A program made the position numbers and the translations under genes. Positions 1-9,300 of a stretch of 64,000 nt of DNA are shown here, in pieces (the stretch's first letter is position 1; every line of letters starts with the position of its first letter). The stretch covers positions 179,196 through 243,195 of the forward strand of contig NZ_BSOA01000034.1 of assembly GCF_030160275.1 (NCBI RefSeq), read 5' to 3'. Source of the stretch: Dyella flagellata. Its GTDB lineage: Bacteria > Pseudomonadota > Gammaproteobacteria > Xanthomonadales > Rhodanobacteraceae. The notes under the pieces were generated by a model. That model was not told the origin of the DNA and searched no databases. It worked only from the letters and a program-made list of their open reading frames with translations.

Positions 1-641
1 GCGCAGGCCATAGCAGGTTCGGCGAAAACAGTGCATGGCCCGCGTGCGCCAAGCCGATCGGGAATGCCACCAGGGCGGCCACCGAAGTGCCCCAAGCCAC
101 GGCATCTGTGCCATACACCGCGCCGGCTTTCTGGCCCAGCACGATATAAAAAGCCCAGCCGACGCCGGCCGCAAGCGCGTATCCCACACCGACCGGATCG
201 AGCCGCGTTGGCGCGTTGCCCGGCGGCAACAGCAACAGCAACCCTGCCACCACTAGGCCGATCCACACCACGTCCAGCCACCGGCGCGAATGAAACAACG
301 CCAGCGCCAGCGGCCCGGTGAACTCCACTGCCACTGCGATACCCAGCGGTATGCGCTGCAGCGCCATGTAGAAGACCAGGTTCATGATGCCGATGGACAA
401 GCCGTAACCCCATAGCACGCGTGGGTTGCTTGCCGTTCGCCGCGATCGCCATGGCCGCCGCAGGGCGAGCAGGATCAAAGCCGCCAGTACCAGGCGAAAA
501 GCCGTGGCGCCTTCCGCACCCACCACCGGGAAAAGCGACTTGGCAATGGCTGCCCCGCATTGATAGGAAGCCATCGCGATCAGCAGGACGCCGATCGCGA
601 ACAAGACGGGGGCGAGCGAAGAAGTAGGCGAGCGTGGCATG
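1..641 (-). CDS. rhtA: RhtA-like EamA/DMT amino-acid exporter (C-terminus cut by window edge)
   Basis: The gene runs off the left edge; 213 codons from an ATG at 641 are present. The translation begins MPRSPTSSLAPVLFAIG and has successive hydrophobic segments, with GAAIAKSLFPVVGAEGATAF and IPLGIAVAVEFTGPL, which are typical of the threonine/homoserine exporter RhtA branch of the drug/metabolite transporter superfamily. RhtA proteins are about 295 residues with ten membrane helices, so roughly the last 80 residues lie outside. The expected role is efflux of threonine, homoserine or related amino acids across the inner membrane. It could be another EamA-family exporter; the family call is firm, the substrate is inferred. 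Confidence 0.8.
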
Positions 642-999
642 TGTGCGAAGACCAATGTCAGCTTGTAGGCATCATCATGCCGGTGATATCAGGCGCGAGG
701 ATACTCTGCGCAAAGACCAAGCGTCATTAGGACATGAGTTGAGGGCAGGCGCTCAGGTGAGCGCCGTGACCGGAGATTTTTCCCTCGACATGCGTTTGGC
801 CATGCCATAGATTTCGTGCGTAGCGATGTGTGGGAAATCAAGGGGATGGCGGCACGCTTAAGGGGGCGTGTGTTCCGACATTGTGCGCAAAGCCGCATGG
901 AACGCCTCGCATTTTGCTCCAATCTCCAGGTATTCCCGCTCAACCGGTATCCGGGTGGCGAAACGTGTTTTGTCGGGTGATGGACTGCGGAGTAAACGG
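642..999. other. intergenic stretch, no gene seen
   Basis: This 358-base stretch separates two divergent genes. Open frames on both strands here have no ribosome binding site and no recognisable family. It should hold the promoters of both neighbours, but I cannot point to clear -35/-10 pairs. Confidence 0.4.
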
Positions 1000-1629
1000 A
1001 TGTCTGCGAAGAAAACAAAGGTAATTGGCCTGGCGCTGCTCCTAATCGGCTTGGCCATCGCTACTTACGTATGGATGTCACATTCCGGCATGCATCGCCA
1101 AGCGGCGGTCAGCTCTACGAACCATGCCCCTCAGCCGTCGAGTTCCAGCGCGCCGTCTCATGAGGCAACAGTCAACAGTGGGGTGTCGACCGAGACTGGC
1201 ACGTATCACAACGTCCGCTTCGACTTCGCCGTCGCTTATCCGCCGAACCTGCTGGTGCCAGGACAAGAGGCGGACAACGGCGACGGATTGCAATTCACGT
1301 CCAAGGTCGACGACGCCGATATCCGCGCCTATGGTAGTTACAACGCGTTGGAGCAATCGCCGGCGGAGATGCTGCAATTCAATACCAAGGACGACTGCGC
1401 GCAAGACAAAATAACCTATCGGGTGAGCAAGCCAAGCCTGGTGGCGTATTCCTGCCTGAGCCCGAAGGGCCGCATCGTCTACGAGAAAGTCGTCATTCTT
1501 GGCGATACCTTGGCTACCCTGCGTTTCGAATACGGCGCAGGCGGGCAGGCGAGGTGGGCGCCGGTGATCAAGCAGATGGCCGATTCGCTGCGCCTGGGGC
1601 CGGGCCCGACGTATGAACAGGCGCGTTGA
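1000..1629 (+). CDS. membrane-anchored hypothetical protein with periplasmic domain
   Basis: The protein has 209 residues. A basic start (MSAKKTKV) is followed by one hydrophobic helix at about residues 7-25, then a Ser/Pro/Ala-rich linker (about 30-65), then a globular domain starting near YHNVRFDFAVAYPPNL. This is the layout of a bitopic inner-membrane protein with its domain in the periplasm. The globular part resembles PsbP/lipoprotein-like beta domains that begin with 'F.f.yP..l', but I do not recognise a named family. The ATG at 1000 is preferred over an upstream in-frame start because CGGAG lies just before it and the membrane segment then sits at the N-terminus. No operon partner is visible. 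Confidence 0.65.
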   Translation: MSAKKTKVIGLALLLIGLAIATYVWMSHSGMHRQAAVSSTNHAPQPSSSSAPSHEATVNSGVSTETGTYHNVRFDFAVAYPPNLLVPGQEADNGDGLQFTSKVDDADIRAYGSYNALEQSPAEMLQFNTKDDCAQDKITYRVSKPSLVAYSCLSPKGRIVYEKVVILGDTLATLRFEYGAGGQARWAPVIKQMADSLRLGPGPTYEQAR

Positions 1630-1731
1630 TGCAAGCGCGATGTTCTTGATTTGCTCACGACCGTGGAGTGAAAAAACGCGGCGACAGCTGGGTGTCTGAT
1701 CCGAATGCATTCAAACTCTGGGAGGAAGACC

Positions 1732-2721
1732 ATGCCGAAACATCGTCTTGTCCAAGCCACGGCGTTTATTCGTGCTCTGATCTCGCTTATACCGTTTGCC
1801 TTCGTCACTGCCGCTAGTGCAACCGGTGCCGCCATAGCCCAGCCAACCTGCTCGGCAACAGGTACGCCGCCGCTGGAAACCGTCGAGCCAGTCACCGAGC
1901 GGCCAGCCTGCACCGACGGCCAGGTGTTGTCGTTCGATCAGAGTGGCGTGACGCGCTACGCCTGCCTCAATCTGCCGCCACATGCCGGCTCCAGCGCATC
2001 GAGGTGGCCGATGATCGTGTATCTGCACGGCTCGATGACCAATCCCGACAGCCTGTACCGGGATGGCCGAGCGCTGTTCGAATTGAGTCATGATTATCCG
2101 CTATCGACGCATGCCGGCGACAAGGGATTCATCCTGTTGGCGCCGGAAGGACGGCGTGCCAAGGCATGGGCGTCAGACGGCCCGCATACGGGAACGGGTT
2201 TTCACTGGGACGAGTGGCAGCGCGATCCAACGAAGAACCTCGATGTGCAGGCGATCGATCGCTTCGTCGACCAGGCGATTGCGACAGGCCTTGTCGATGC
2301 GAAGCAGATCTACGTGTTCGGCTGGAGCAACGGCGCGGATATGGCGGTGTTGTATGGCACATGGCGCGCGGAGCGCATCGCGGCTGTAGGCCAATATGCC
2401 GGTACCGACCCATGGCAGCGCACGCCTTGTCCTGTAGCGATGCCGTCGGGCCGGCAGGTGCCGCTCACGCTATTGCGGAACATGTGCGATGCACTCGCAA
2501 CGTGTAGCGAAACCAGTAGCTGGAGCAACACGCTGGAGCAAAAGAATTGGCCATTTCGGCGCGTCAATCTGGACTGGAGCGGCAAGCAAGCCGCATCGAA
2601 TGCACAATGCGCTCAAAGCTGCGGGAAGGTGCACGGCTTGTACGAGCATATTCGTTGGCCGCAGAAGGAAGTGTTGGCCAGCCAGATGCTCGAGTTCTTC
2701 AAGGCGCATCCGTTGCCTTGA
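1732..2721 (+). CDS. secreted alpha/beta-hydrolase (PHB-depolymerase/LpqC-type esterase)
   Basis: The protein has 329 residues. A signal peptide ends around residue 38 (ATGAAIA). The mature part carries the esterase core: an oxyanion-loop strand MIVYLHGS, the nucleophile elbow GWSNG with Ser at about 199, and a late His in the C-terminal region. The order matches secreted polyhydroxybutyrate depolymerase/feruloyl-esterase-like enzymes, which hydrolyse ester bonds in the periplasm or outside the cell. Several Cys residues in the C-terminal third suggest disulfides. The ATG at 1732 is chosen because GGAGG lies 6 bases upstream. The actual ester substrate cannot be read from the sequence. Confidence 0.75.
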   Translation: MPKHRLVQATAFIRALISLIPFAFVTAASATGAAIAQPTCSATGTPPLETVEPVTERPACTDGQVLSFDQSGVTRYACLNLPPHAGSSASRWPMIVYLHGSMTNPDSLYRDGRALFELSHDYPLSTHAGDKGFILLAPEGRRAKAWASDGPHTGTGFHWDEWQRDPTKNLDVQAIDRFVDQAIATGLVDAKQIYVFGWSNGADMAVLYGTWRAERIAAVGQYAGTDPWQRTPCPVAMPSGRQVPLTLLRNMCDALATCSETSSWSNTLEQKNWPFRRVNLDWSGKQAASNAQCAQSCGKVHGLYEHIRWPQKEVLASQMLEFFKAHPLP

Positions 2722-2803
2722 GCATCGGATGCCATTGCCGCTGCGCACGCCGTAACAAGAAGTGAGGCGTCGGGAACGAGCGGGAAGGCTATGGTAAACC
2801 GCA

Positions 2804-2838
2804 TAAAAAAAGCCAAGGCTGTTGAATGCCTTGGCTTT
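2804..2838 (-). terminator. rho-independent terminator of tRNA-Leu
   Basis: On the minus strand a perfect 9-bp stem (AGCCAAGGC with GCCTTGGCT, loop of 8) is followed directly by a run of T. It lies just after the 3' end of the tRNA gene and closes its transcript. Confidence 0.85.
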
Positions 2839-2844
2839 AGTATT

Positions 2845-2929
<85 letters not shown>

Positions 2930-3078
2930 AGGTGTCGCGTTGCCTTTCGGGCTGTGCGAGCCGCGTAGATTAGGGGGCGATCGACATGTTGTCAACTATT
3001 TCTTCATCTTCGTTGCTGCGGTCGTGTCTGGCGCAGCCAACCATTTATTGAACACATGCGAAGAGGCGATACTAGGGC

Positions 3079-5685
3079 GTGACCAAGACCAAGAAACCCA
3101 AAGGACAGGCGCCGCGCAAGTCGGCCAAGGCCCCGAAAACCCGTGCAGGCGCGCCCAGGCAGGCGCGTCGCGGCCGCGGTGAGGGAACCGGTGAAGCCAT
3201 CGAGCCCAAGCGGCAGCAGGACCCGTTTGCGGAGCGTGAGGCGCAACGCTACGAGCGGCCCATTCCCAGCCGCGAGGCGATACTCGCGCTGCTGGAAGAA
3301 CGTGGCGAACTGCTCACCCAGGCACGCATCGCCGAAGCGCTTGAGCTCTACGACGAATACGGCATCGCCGCCCTCACCAAGCGCCTTACGGCAATGGTGC
3401 GCGATGGCCAATTGCTGCTCGGCCGCCGTGGTGGCTATGCGCCGGCCCGCAAGCTGGACCTGATCCCCGGCGTGGTGCTGGCCAATGCCGAAGGCTACGG
3501 CTTCCTGCGCCCCGACGAGGGCGGCGACGACCTCTACCTTTCGCCGTACCAGATGCGCAGCGTGTTGCACGGTGACCGGGTGCTGGCCAGCGTGGTGGGT
3601 GTTGATCGGCGCGGACGGCGGCAGGGCTCGATTGTCGAGGTGCTGCAACGGCGTTCGTCGCGGCTGGTTGGCCGGGTGGTGATCGAAAACGGCGTCACCC
3701 TGGTGGTGCCGGATGACCGTCGCCTGCACCAGGACGTGATGATTCCCCCGGGCCAGGAGCGCGGTGCGCGCTCGGGCCAGATCGTGGTGGCCGAGATCAC
3801 CGATCCGCCCACGCCTTATCGCGGCCCGCTCGGCGCGATTCGTTCCGTGCTGGGCGAACGCCTGCAGCCCTCGCTGCTGGTGGATATGGCGATCGCCAGT
3901 TACGACCTGCCGCATGAATGGCCGCCGGAAGTATTGAGGGCAGCCGAAGAGGTGGAGCCGGAAGTCACCGCGGCCGAACGCGAAGGCCGTGTCGACCTGC
4001 GCAAGCTGCCGCTGGTCACCATCGACGGCGCGGATGCGCGCGATTTCGACGACGCAGTCTATGCCGAGCCCAAGCGTGCCGGCGGTTGGCGACTGATCGT
4101 GGCGATTGCCGACGTATCCCACTACGTACCGGTAGGCACTGCGCTGGACAAGGAAGCCTACGAGCGCAGCACGTCCACCTATTTCCCCGGCTTCGTCGTG
4201 CCGATGCTGCCGGAAACGCTGTCCAACGGTATCTGCTCGCTCAACCCGAAGGTGGAACGCCTATGCATGGTTTGCGACATGCAGGTAAGTGCCACCGGTG
4301 ACGTTACGCGGGCCAAGTTCTACGATGCGGTGATGCTTTCGCATGCGCGCCTCACCTATGACAAGGTGTGGCAAGCGATCGGCCTGAAGGAGGCCGATGC
4401 GCGGCATGAACTGGCGGATGTGCTGCCGCAGCTGGAAAACCTGCACGCGCTGTACCAAGCCTTGGCCGAACAGCGCCGCCGCCGTGGTGCGATCGATTTC
4501 GAAACCGCCGAGGTGAAGTTCCGCCTCGATGCGACGGGCGAAGTGCAATCGGTGGGAGCGGTGGAGCGCAATGACGCGCACAAGCTGATCGAGGAATGCA
4601 TGATCGCCGCCAACGTGCAGGCGGCGATGTTTCTCAGCAAGCGCAAGATTCCCGCGCTGTACCGTGCGCACGAGCCGCCGCCGGCGGAAAAATACGAAGA
4701 CCTGCAGCAGTTCCTGCGCGAGTTCAAGCTGAGCATGCCGCCGCTGGAGGATGTGACGCCCGGCGATTTCTCCGAGGTGCTGCGCAAGGTGAAGGATCGC
4801 CCCGAGCGCGAGCTGATCCAGTCCGTGCTGCTGCGCGCGCAGAGCCTGGCCGCTTACCAGCCGGATAACCGCGGCCATTTCGGCCTGGCGCTGGAGGCGT
4901 ATGCGCACTTCACCTCGCCGATCCGCCGTTATCCGGATCTGCTGGTGCATCGCGCGATCCGCTACGCCTTGAAGGAAGGCAAGCCTTCCGCTTATCACTA
5001 CTCCGAAGCGGCCATGGCAGCGATGGCCGTGCATTGCTCGCAGCGCGAGCGCCGTGCCGAGGAGGCCGAGCGCGACGTGGACGAGCGCTTCCGTTGCGCT
5101 TGGATGGCCAAGCACGTCGGCGAAGAGTTCGACGGCGTGGTCACCGGTGTCACTTCGTTCGGCTTGTTCGTGGAATTGGAGGAGTCGAAGGTTTCCGGGT
5201 TGGTGCACATCAGCCAGCTGTCCAACGACTATTACCACTTCGATCCGATCCGTCACCTGCTGAAGGGCGAGCGTACCGGCTTGCAGTTCCGGCTTGGCGA
5301 TCACGTGCGCATCCAGGTGCTGCGCGCGAGCCTGGAGGACCGCAAGATCGATTTCCGCATGGTGCAGCCGAAAAAGAAGAAGGCGCCGGAGCCCGAGGCC
5401 GCAGCGGCGTCGCCACCCTCCACGCCACGTGCTTACGACTATGCTGCGGCAGGGGATCGTTATTCCTTGCCGTCGGGGAGACAGCCGCTTCCTGCGCTAC
5501 CGCCGCTGCCGGAGTCCGAGCGCGTCGGTGCGAAGAAACGCGGCGCCCCCAAGCCGGGCAAGAAGACGGCGGCGGACAAGCCTCAAGGCAAGAGCAAAGC
5601 CAAGGCGGCAGGCAGTAAGCCGGCCAGCAAGCGCGGTACGAAAACGGCCAAGAGCCGTGCGCCGAAACCGAAGGGCAAGCGATGA
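3079..5685 (+). CDS. rnr: ribonuclease R
   Basis: The protein has 868 residues and starts with GTG. It is a processive 3'-to-5' exoribonuclease of the RNase II/R family that degrades structured RNA, including rRNA and tmRNA-tagged transcripts. Domains in order: a Lys/Arg-rich leader (1-50), an RNase B helix-turn-helix (about 60-115), cold-shock OB folds (about 125-290), the RNB catalytic domain opening with the acidic motif IDGADARDFDDAV, a C-terminal S1 domain (GVVTGVTSFGLFVELEES, about 680-765), then about 100 residues rich in Lys, Ala and Pro. The tail is longer than in many homologues and probably binds RNA or ribosomes. rlmB overlaps the stop codon, as in many gammaproteobacteria where rnr and rlmB are paired. 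Confidence 0.97.
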   Translation: MTKTKKPKGQAPRKSAKAPKTRAGAPRQARRGRGEGTGEAIEPKRQQDPFAEREAQRYERPIPSREAILALLEERGELLTQARIAEALELYDEYGIAALTKRLTAMVRDGQLLLGRRGGYAPARKLDLIPGVVLANAEGYGFLRPDEGGDDLYLSPYQMRSVLHGDRVLASVVGVDRRGRRQGSIVEVLQRRSSRLVGRVVIENGVTLVVPDDRRLHQDVMIPPGQERGARSGQIVVAEITDPPTPYRGPLGAIRSVLGERLQPSLLVDMAIASYDLPHEWPPEVLRAAEEVEPEVTAAEREGRVDLRKLPLVTIDGADARDFDDAVYAEPKRAGGWRLIVAIADVSHYVPVGTALDKEAYERSTSTYFPGFVVPMLPETLSNGICSLNPKVERLCMVCDMQVSATGDVTRAKFYDAVMLSHARLTYDKVWQAIGLKEADARHELADVLPQLENLHALYQALAEQRRRRGAIDFETAEVKFRLDATGEVQSVGAVERNDAHKLIEECMIAANVQAAMFLSKRKIPALYRAHEPPPAEKYEDLQQFLREFKLSMPPLEDVTPGDFSEVLRKVKDRPERELIQSVLLRAQSLAAYQPDNRGHFGLALEAYAHFTSPIRRYPDLLVHRAIRYALKEGKPSAYHYSEAAMAAMAVHCSQRERRAEEAERDVDERFRCAWMAKHVGEEFDGVVTGVTSFGLFVELEESKVSGLVHISQLSNDYYHFDPIRHLLKGERTGLQFRLGDHVRIQVLRASLEDRKIDFRMVQPKKKKAPEPEAAAASPPSTPRAYDYAAAGDRYSLPSGRQPLPALPPLPESERVGAKKRGAPKPGKKTAADKPQGKSKAKAAGSKPASKRGTKTAKSRAPKPKGKR

Positions 5686-6425
5686 GCGAGAGTTGGATCG
5701 TTGGCATCAATCCCGTCGAGGGGGCGTTGAACAACGACGCCGAGCGCGTGCGTGAGGTGCTGGTGGAAAATGGCCAGCGCAATCCGCGTGTGCACGAACT
5801 GGCGGAGAAGGCGAAGGCCTTGAAGATTCCCGTGCATCATCGGCCGCGCGAACAGTTGGATCACGTGGCCGGTGAGGCACGTCACCAAGGCGTCGTGGCG
5901 CGCTACCAGGCGCCGCCTGTGGCCAGCGAACAAGATTTGCCGGAGCTGCTTGAGCAGGCTGGCAGCGATGCGTTGGTGCTGGTGCTGGACGGTGTGACCG
6001 ATCCACATAACCTTGGCGCGTGCCTGCGCAGCGCGGCGGCAGCAAAAGTGACAGCGGTGATCGTGCCGAAGGATCGCGCTGTTGGCATCACGCCGGTGGT
6101 GCGTCGCGCTTCGGCCGGTGGTGCGGACCGCGTACCGCTGGTGGCGGCCACCAATCTCGCGCGCGCCCTGCGGGCCTTGAAAGATGCCGGCGTGTGGATC
6201 ACTGGCCTGGCCGGCGATACGGAACAGTCCATCTACGAGGTCGATATGAAAGGCCCGGTGGCGCTGGTGCTGGGTAGCGAAGGCGAAGGCATGCGCAGGC
6301 TCACGCGCGAGACTTGCGATTTCGTGGCGAAGATCCCCATGCCCGGCAGCATGGAAAGCCTCAACGTATCAGTGGCCACCGGCGTCGTCTTGTTCGAAGC
6401 GTTGCGTCAAAGGAGTGTGCGATGA
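5682..6425 (+). CDS. rlmB: 23S rRNA (guanosine-2'-O-)-methyltransferase RlmB
   Basis: The protein has 247 residues and methylates the 2'-O of G2251 (E. coli numbering) in 23S rRNA using SAM. An N-terminal SpoU substrate-binding domain (about 1-75) is followed by a SPOUT knot domain with all three family motifs: LDGVTDPHNLGACLRSA, VLGSEGEGMRRL, and IPMPGSMESLNVSVA. Its ATG overlaps the rnr TGA (ATGA), so the two genes are translationally coupled. Length and motifs are normal for the family. Confidence 0.97.
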   Translation: MSESWIVGINPVEGALNNDAERVREVLVENGQRNPRVHELAEKAKALKIPVHHRPREQLDHVAGEARHQGVVARYQAPPVASEQDLPELLEQAGSDALVLVLDGVTDPHNLGACLRSAAAAKVTAVIVPKDRAVGITPVVRRASAGGADRVPLVAATNLARALRALKDAGVWITGLAGDTEQSIYEVDMKGPVALVLGSEGEGMRRLTRETCDFVAKIPMPGSMESLNVSVATGVVLFEALRQRSVR

Positions 6426-6709
6426 CATTCCATTGGCATGATTGGGCCGGTTACATCGGCGTCGTGCTGATGCTGCTGGCCTATTTGCTGCTGCAGGCGC
6501 ACAAGCTGCGCGGCAATGGCCTGGTCTATCAGCTGATGAACGTGCTGGGCGCGCTCGGCGTGATGCTGTCGCTGCTGTTCGGTGCGTTCAATGCCTCGGC
6601 GTTCTTCATGGAAGTGGCCTGGCTGTTGATTGGCATCTACGGCATTGGGCGAAGCGCGCGCGTGCGTAGGGAAGCACGTGAGGCGGGGCATAAGACTTCG
6701 CTTTGGTAA
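6422..6709 (+). CDS. small three-helix inner-membrane protein (CBU_0592-like)
   Basis: The protein has 95 residues. Three hydrophobic helices (YIGVVLMLLAYLLLQAHKL, a middle segment around GALGVMLSLLFGAF, and a third around MEVAWLLIGIYGI) precede a short basic tail. The pattern Y-G..L.L.AY.L......G..YQ..N..GA resembles the CBU_0592-type small membrane proteins, whose function is unknown. The start overlaps the rlmB stop by ATGA, making it the third gene of the rnr-rlmB operon. The coupling supports that it is a real gene; no role can be assigned. Confidence 0.75.
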   Translation: MTFHWHDWAGYIGVVLMLLAYLLLQAHKLRGNGLVYQLMNVLGALGVMLSLLFGAFNASAFFMEVAWLLIGIYGIGRSARVRREAREAGHKTSLW

Positions 6710-6714
6710 CACCT

Positions 6715-6788
6715 GTAGGCTGGGATGATAATCCCAGCATTGCCGAACATCCGTTCATCGAAGCGCTGGGATTATCATCCCAGCCTAC
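6715..6788. repeat. paired palindromic repeat (TAGGCTGGGAT family), copy 1
   Basis: Two perfect 24-bp inverted arms (6715-6738 and 6765-6788) flank a 26-base spacer. Each arm is itself a hairpin, CTGGGAT-GATA-ATCCCAG. It lies between two convergent genes (the small membrane protein and phoU) and probably serves as a bidirectional transcript end. The same unit recurs at 12517, 30784, 61081 and 63735. Confidence 0.9.
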
Positions 6789-6803
6789 GCGGCGGGAGCA
6801 GGT

Positions 6804-7538
6804 TCAGTCCGGCCGGTTGCCGAGCTTCACCGGCTCCGGGCTGGAGGTCAGGTCGCGCTTGTCGCGCTGTGCCGTCAACGGCTCGCCCTTGACCAGGAAC
6901 CACACGTTCTCGGCGATGTTGGTGGCGTGGTCGCCGATGCGTTCGATGTTCTTGGCCATGAACAGCAGATGCGTGCAGGGTGTGATCACGCGCGGATCTT
7001 CCATCATGTACGTGAGCAGCTCGCGGAAGTAGGCCGTATAGGCTTCGTCGAGCTGCACGTCGTCCTGCCACACCTTGTAGGCCAGTTCGGCGTCGCGGTC
7101 GCGGTAGGCGCGCAGCACCCCGCGAATTTCCTCGGCAGCAAGTTCGGCCAGGTGGGCCAGGCCACCGGTGGGCGTGAGCGGGGCGGCCATGGACAGCGGG
7201 ATGGAGCGCTTGGCCACATTGGCGGCGTAGTCGCCGATGCGTTCGATATCCGCGGCTATGCGCAGCGCGGCGAACACATGGCGCAAGTCACCCGCGATCG
7301 GTGCGCGCAGGGCCAGCAGGCGCACCACGTCGTGGCTGATTTCCTGCTCCAGCTGGTCGATCGCTTCATCGTTGTTGACGACGTGCTGCGCGGCGCGTTC
7401 GTCGCGACGGTCCACGACGTCGATAGCCGCTTCCAGCTGGCTCACCGATAGCTCGCCCATGCGAACCAGCTCGCCGGTAAGGCGCAGCAGTTCGTCGTCG
7501 TAGCTCTTGATGATGTGTTCCTTGCTGCTGCCGCTCAT
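6804..7538 (-). CDS. phoU: phosphate-specific transport accessory protein PhoU
   Basis: The protein has 244 residues and is all-helical. Two PhoU repeats are visible, each with the metal-binding signature: ADIERIGDYAANVAKR in the first half and KNIERIGDHATNIAEN in the second. PhoU links the Pst transporter to the PhoR sensor kinase and keeps the Pho regulon off when phosphate is plentiful. It is the last gene of the pstSCAB-phoU set, about 100 bases after pstB. phoB and phoR are not in the window. Confidence 0.97.
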   Translation of the reverse strand: MSGSSKEHIIKSYDDELLRLTGELVRMGELSVSQLEAAIDVVDRRDERAAQHVVNNDEAIDQLEQEISHDVVRLLALRAPIAGDLRHVFAALRIAADIERIGDYAANVAKRSIPLSMAAPLTPTGGLAHLAELAAEEIRGVLRAYRDRDAELAYKVWQDDVQLDEAYTAYFRELLTYMMEDPRVITPCTHLLFMAKNIERIGDHATNIAENVWFLVKGEPLTAQRDKRDLTSSPEPVKLGNRPD

Positions 7539-7637
7539 GGAAGGCCTCGTGCGATTCGGAAGTCGGGAAGGGGATTTTCGCGAGATTGGCCCCTCTCCCA
7601 GCCCACTTCCCCAAGAGGAGTGGGAAAAGGGGGAAGG

Positions 7638-8441
7638 TTAACCAAAGCGACCGGTGATGTAATCCTCGGTCTGCTTCTTGCCGGGCTTGGTGAAGATCTT
7701 TTCGGTGTTGTCGAATTCGATCAGGTCGCCCATGTACATGAAGGCGGTGCGGTCGGATACGCGCGCCGCCTGCTGCATGTTGTGGGTGACGATGACGATC
7801 GTGTATTCGTGCTTGAGTTCTTCCACCAACTGTTCGATACGGCCGGTCGCAATGGGGTCAAGCGCCGAGGTCGGCTCGTCGAGCAGCAGCACTTCCGGAC
7901 GCAGCGCAATGCCGCGCGCAATGCACAGACGCTGCTGCTGGCCGCCGGAAAGCCCCAGCGCACTCTGCTTGAGCTTGTCTTTCACCTCGTCCCACAGCGC
8001 CGCACTGCGCAGCGCCTGTTCGACGCGGATTTCCATGTCCGCGCGCGACAGCTTTTCGTGATGGCGGATACCGTAGGCGACGTTCTCGAAGATGGTCATC
8101 GGGAACGGCACCGGCTTCTGGAACACCATGCCGACCTTGGTGCGCAGGCGGTTCATCGAGTAGGCCGGGTCGAGGATGTTCTCGCCGTCCAGCTCGATCG
8201 AACCCTTCGCTTCCAGCTTGGGGTAGATCGCATAGATGCGGTTGAAGATGCGCAGCAGGGTGGATTTGCCGCAGCCGGAGGGGCCGATGATCGCCGTCAC
8301 CTGCTTCTCCGGGATATCCATGTTGATGCCTTTCAGCGCCTGGTATCCGTTGTAGTAGAAGTGCACGTCGCGCACTTTCAGCTTGGCGGGGGCCGAGGCA
8401 CCGGTCAGTGCGGCCGCAGAGGCGGCGGCGAGGTCATTCAT
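7638..8441 (-). CDS. pstB: phosphate ABC transporter ATP-binding protein PstB
   Basis: The protein has 267 residues. It is the cytoplasmic ATPase of the high-affinity phosphate importer. Walker A is GPSGCGKST, the ABC signature is [14 protein letters not shown] and Walker B is [13 protein letters not shown]; the switch His follows (VTHNM). A 20-residue Ala-rich leader precedes the domain, which begins near [13 protein letters not shown]. It overlaps the pstA stop by 8 bases, consistent with co-translation. Confidence 0.97.
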   Translation of the reverse strand: MNDLAAASAAALTGASAPAKLKVRDVHFYYNGYQALKGINMDIPEKQVTAIIGPSGCGKSTLLRIFNRIYAIYPKLEAKGSIELDGENILDPAYSMNRLRTKVGMVFQKPVPFPMTIFENVAYGIRHHEKLSRADMEIRVEQALRSAALWDEVKDKLKQSALGLSGGQQQRLCIARGIALRPEVLLLDEPTSALDPIATGRIEQLVEELKHEYTIVIVTHNMQQAARVSDRTAFMYMGDLIEFDNTEKIFTKPGKKQTEDYITGRFG

Positions 8442-9300
8442 AACTCACCTTCTTGCGCGAAAACATGATGCGGGTCAGCAGGCTCAGCGCCAGCACGAAC
8501 AGGGTGATCAACAGCGCGCCGGCCCAGGCGATCGCATGCAGCGCTGGATTGGGGTCGTTGGTGTACTGATAGATGGTGACCGGCATGCTGGCCATCTTGT
8601 CCAGCGGGTGCGCGGTCATGAAGTTGTTGCCGAACGCGGTGAACAGCAGCGGCGCGGTTTCGCCGGCCAGGCGGGCGAGCGCCAGTAGCACGCCGGTGAG
8701 GATGCCGGACAACGCCGCGCGCATCAGCACCTGCATGGTCAGCTTCCACTGCGGAATGCCCAGCGACAGCGCCGCTTCGCGCAAGGTGCCGGGTACCAGC
8801 TGCAGCATTTCGTCGGTGGTGCGCACGATCACCGGCAGGCCGATCAACGCCAGCGCCACGCTGCCGGCGAAGCCGGAGAAGGTGATGCGCCCGTCGGTAA
8901 GTTCCGTGGTGGGGATCACTACGATCACGTAGACGAACAGGCCGAGCACGATCGAAGGCGCCGACAGCAGGATGTCGTTGAGGAAGCGGATCGATGCACC
9001 CAGGCGGCTGCCGCTGGCGTATTCGGCCAGATAGGTGCCGGCCAGCACGCCGATTGGCGCGCAGATCAGCAGTGCCATCAAGTCCATGATCAGGCTGCCG
9101 ACCATGGCATTGGCCAGGCCGCCCTGGTCGGCGTAGGCGGTGATCTTGGTGAACAGGGTGGGCTTGAGCGCTTCCAGGCCATTCTGGGCGGTGATCCACA
9201 GGATCCACACCAGGAACACCAGGCCGATCAGGGTGGCCAGCCCGCTCAACGCCAAGGCAACGATGTTGACGACGGCGCGGCGTGCGTAGACGGCGGACAT
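8434..9300 (-). CDS. pstA: phosphate ABC transporter permease PstA
   Basis: The protein has 288 residues. It is one of two membrane subunits of the Pst importer, with about six membrane helices. The permease EAA-type loop with [20 protein letters not shown] contacts PstB. The frame stays open far upstream of the real start; the ATG at 9300 is chosen because it shares its last base with the pstC stop (TGATG) and gives the normal family length. Confidence 0.95.
   Translation of the reverse strand: MSAVYARRAVVNIVALALSGLATLIGLVFLVWILWITAQNGLEALKPTLFTKITAYADQGGLANAMVGSLIMDLMALLICAPIGVLAGTYLAEYASGSRLGASIRFLNDILLSAPSIVLGLFVYVIVVIPTTELTDGRITFSGFAGSVALALIGLPVIVRTTDEMLQLVPGTLREAALSLGIPQWKLTMQVLMRAALSGILTGVLLALARLAGETAPLLFTAFGNNFMTAHPLDKMASMPVTIYQYTNDPNPALHAIAWAGALLITLFVLALSLLTRIMFSRKKVSYE

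Noticed and set aside
689..1018. 109-codon minus-strand frame before the anchored hypothetical protein
   Set aside because: No ribosome site, no hydrophobic or domain pattern, and it overlaps the start of a better-supported gene.
3004..4122. 372-codon minus-strand frame over rnr
   Set aside because: Antisense to the RNase R coding sequence, with no domain or ribosome site.
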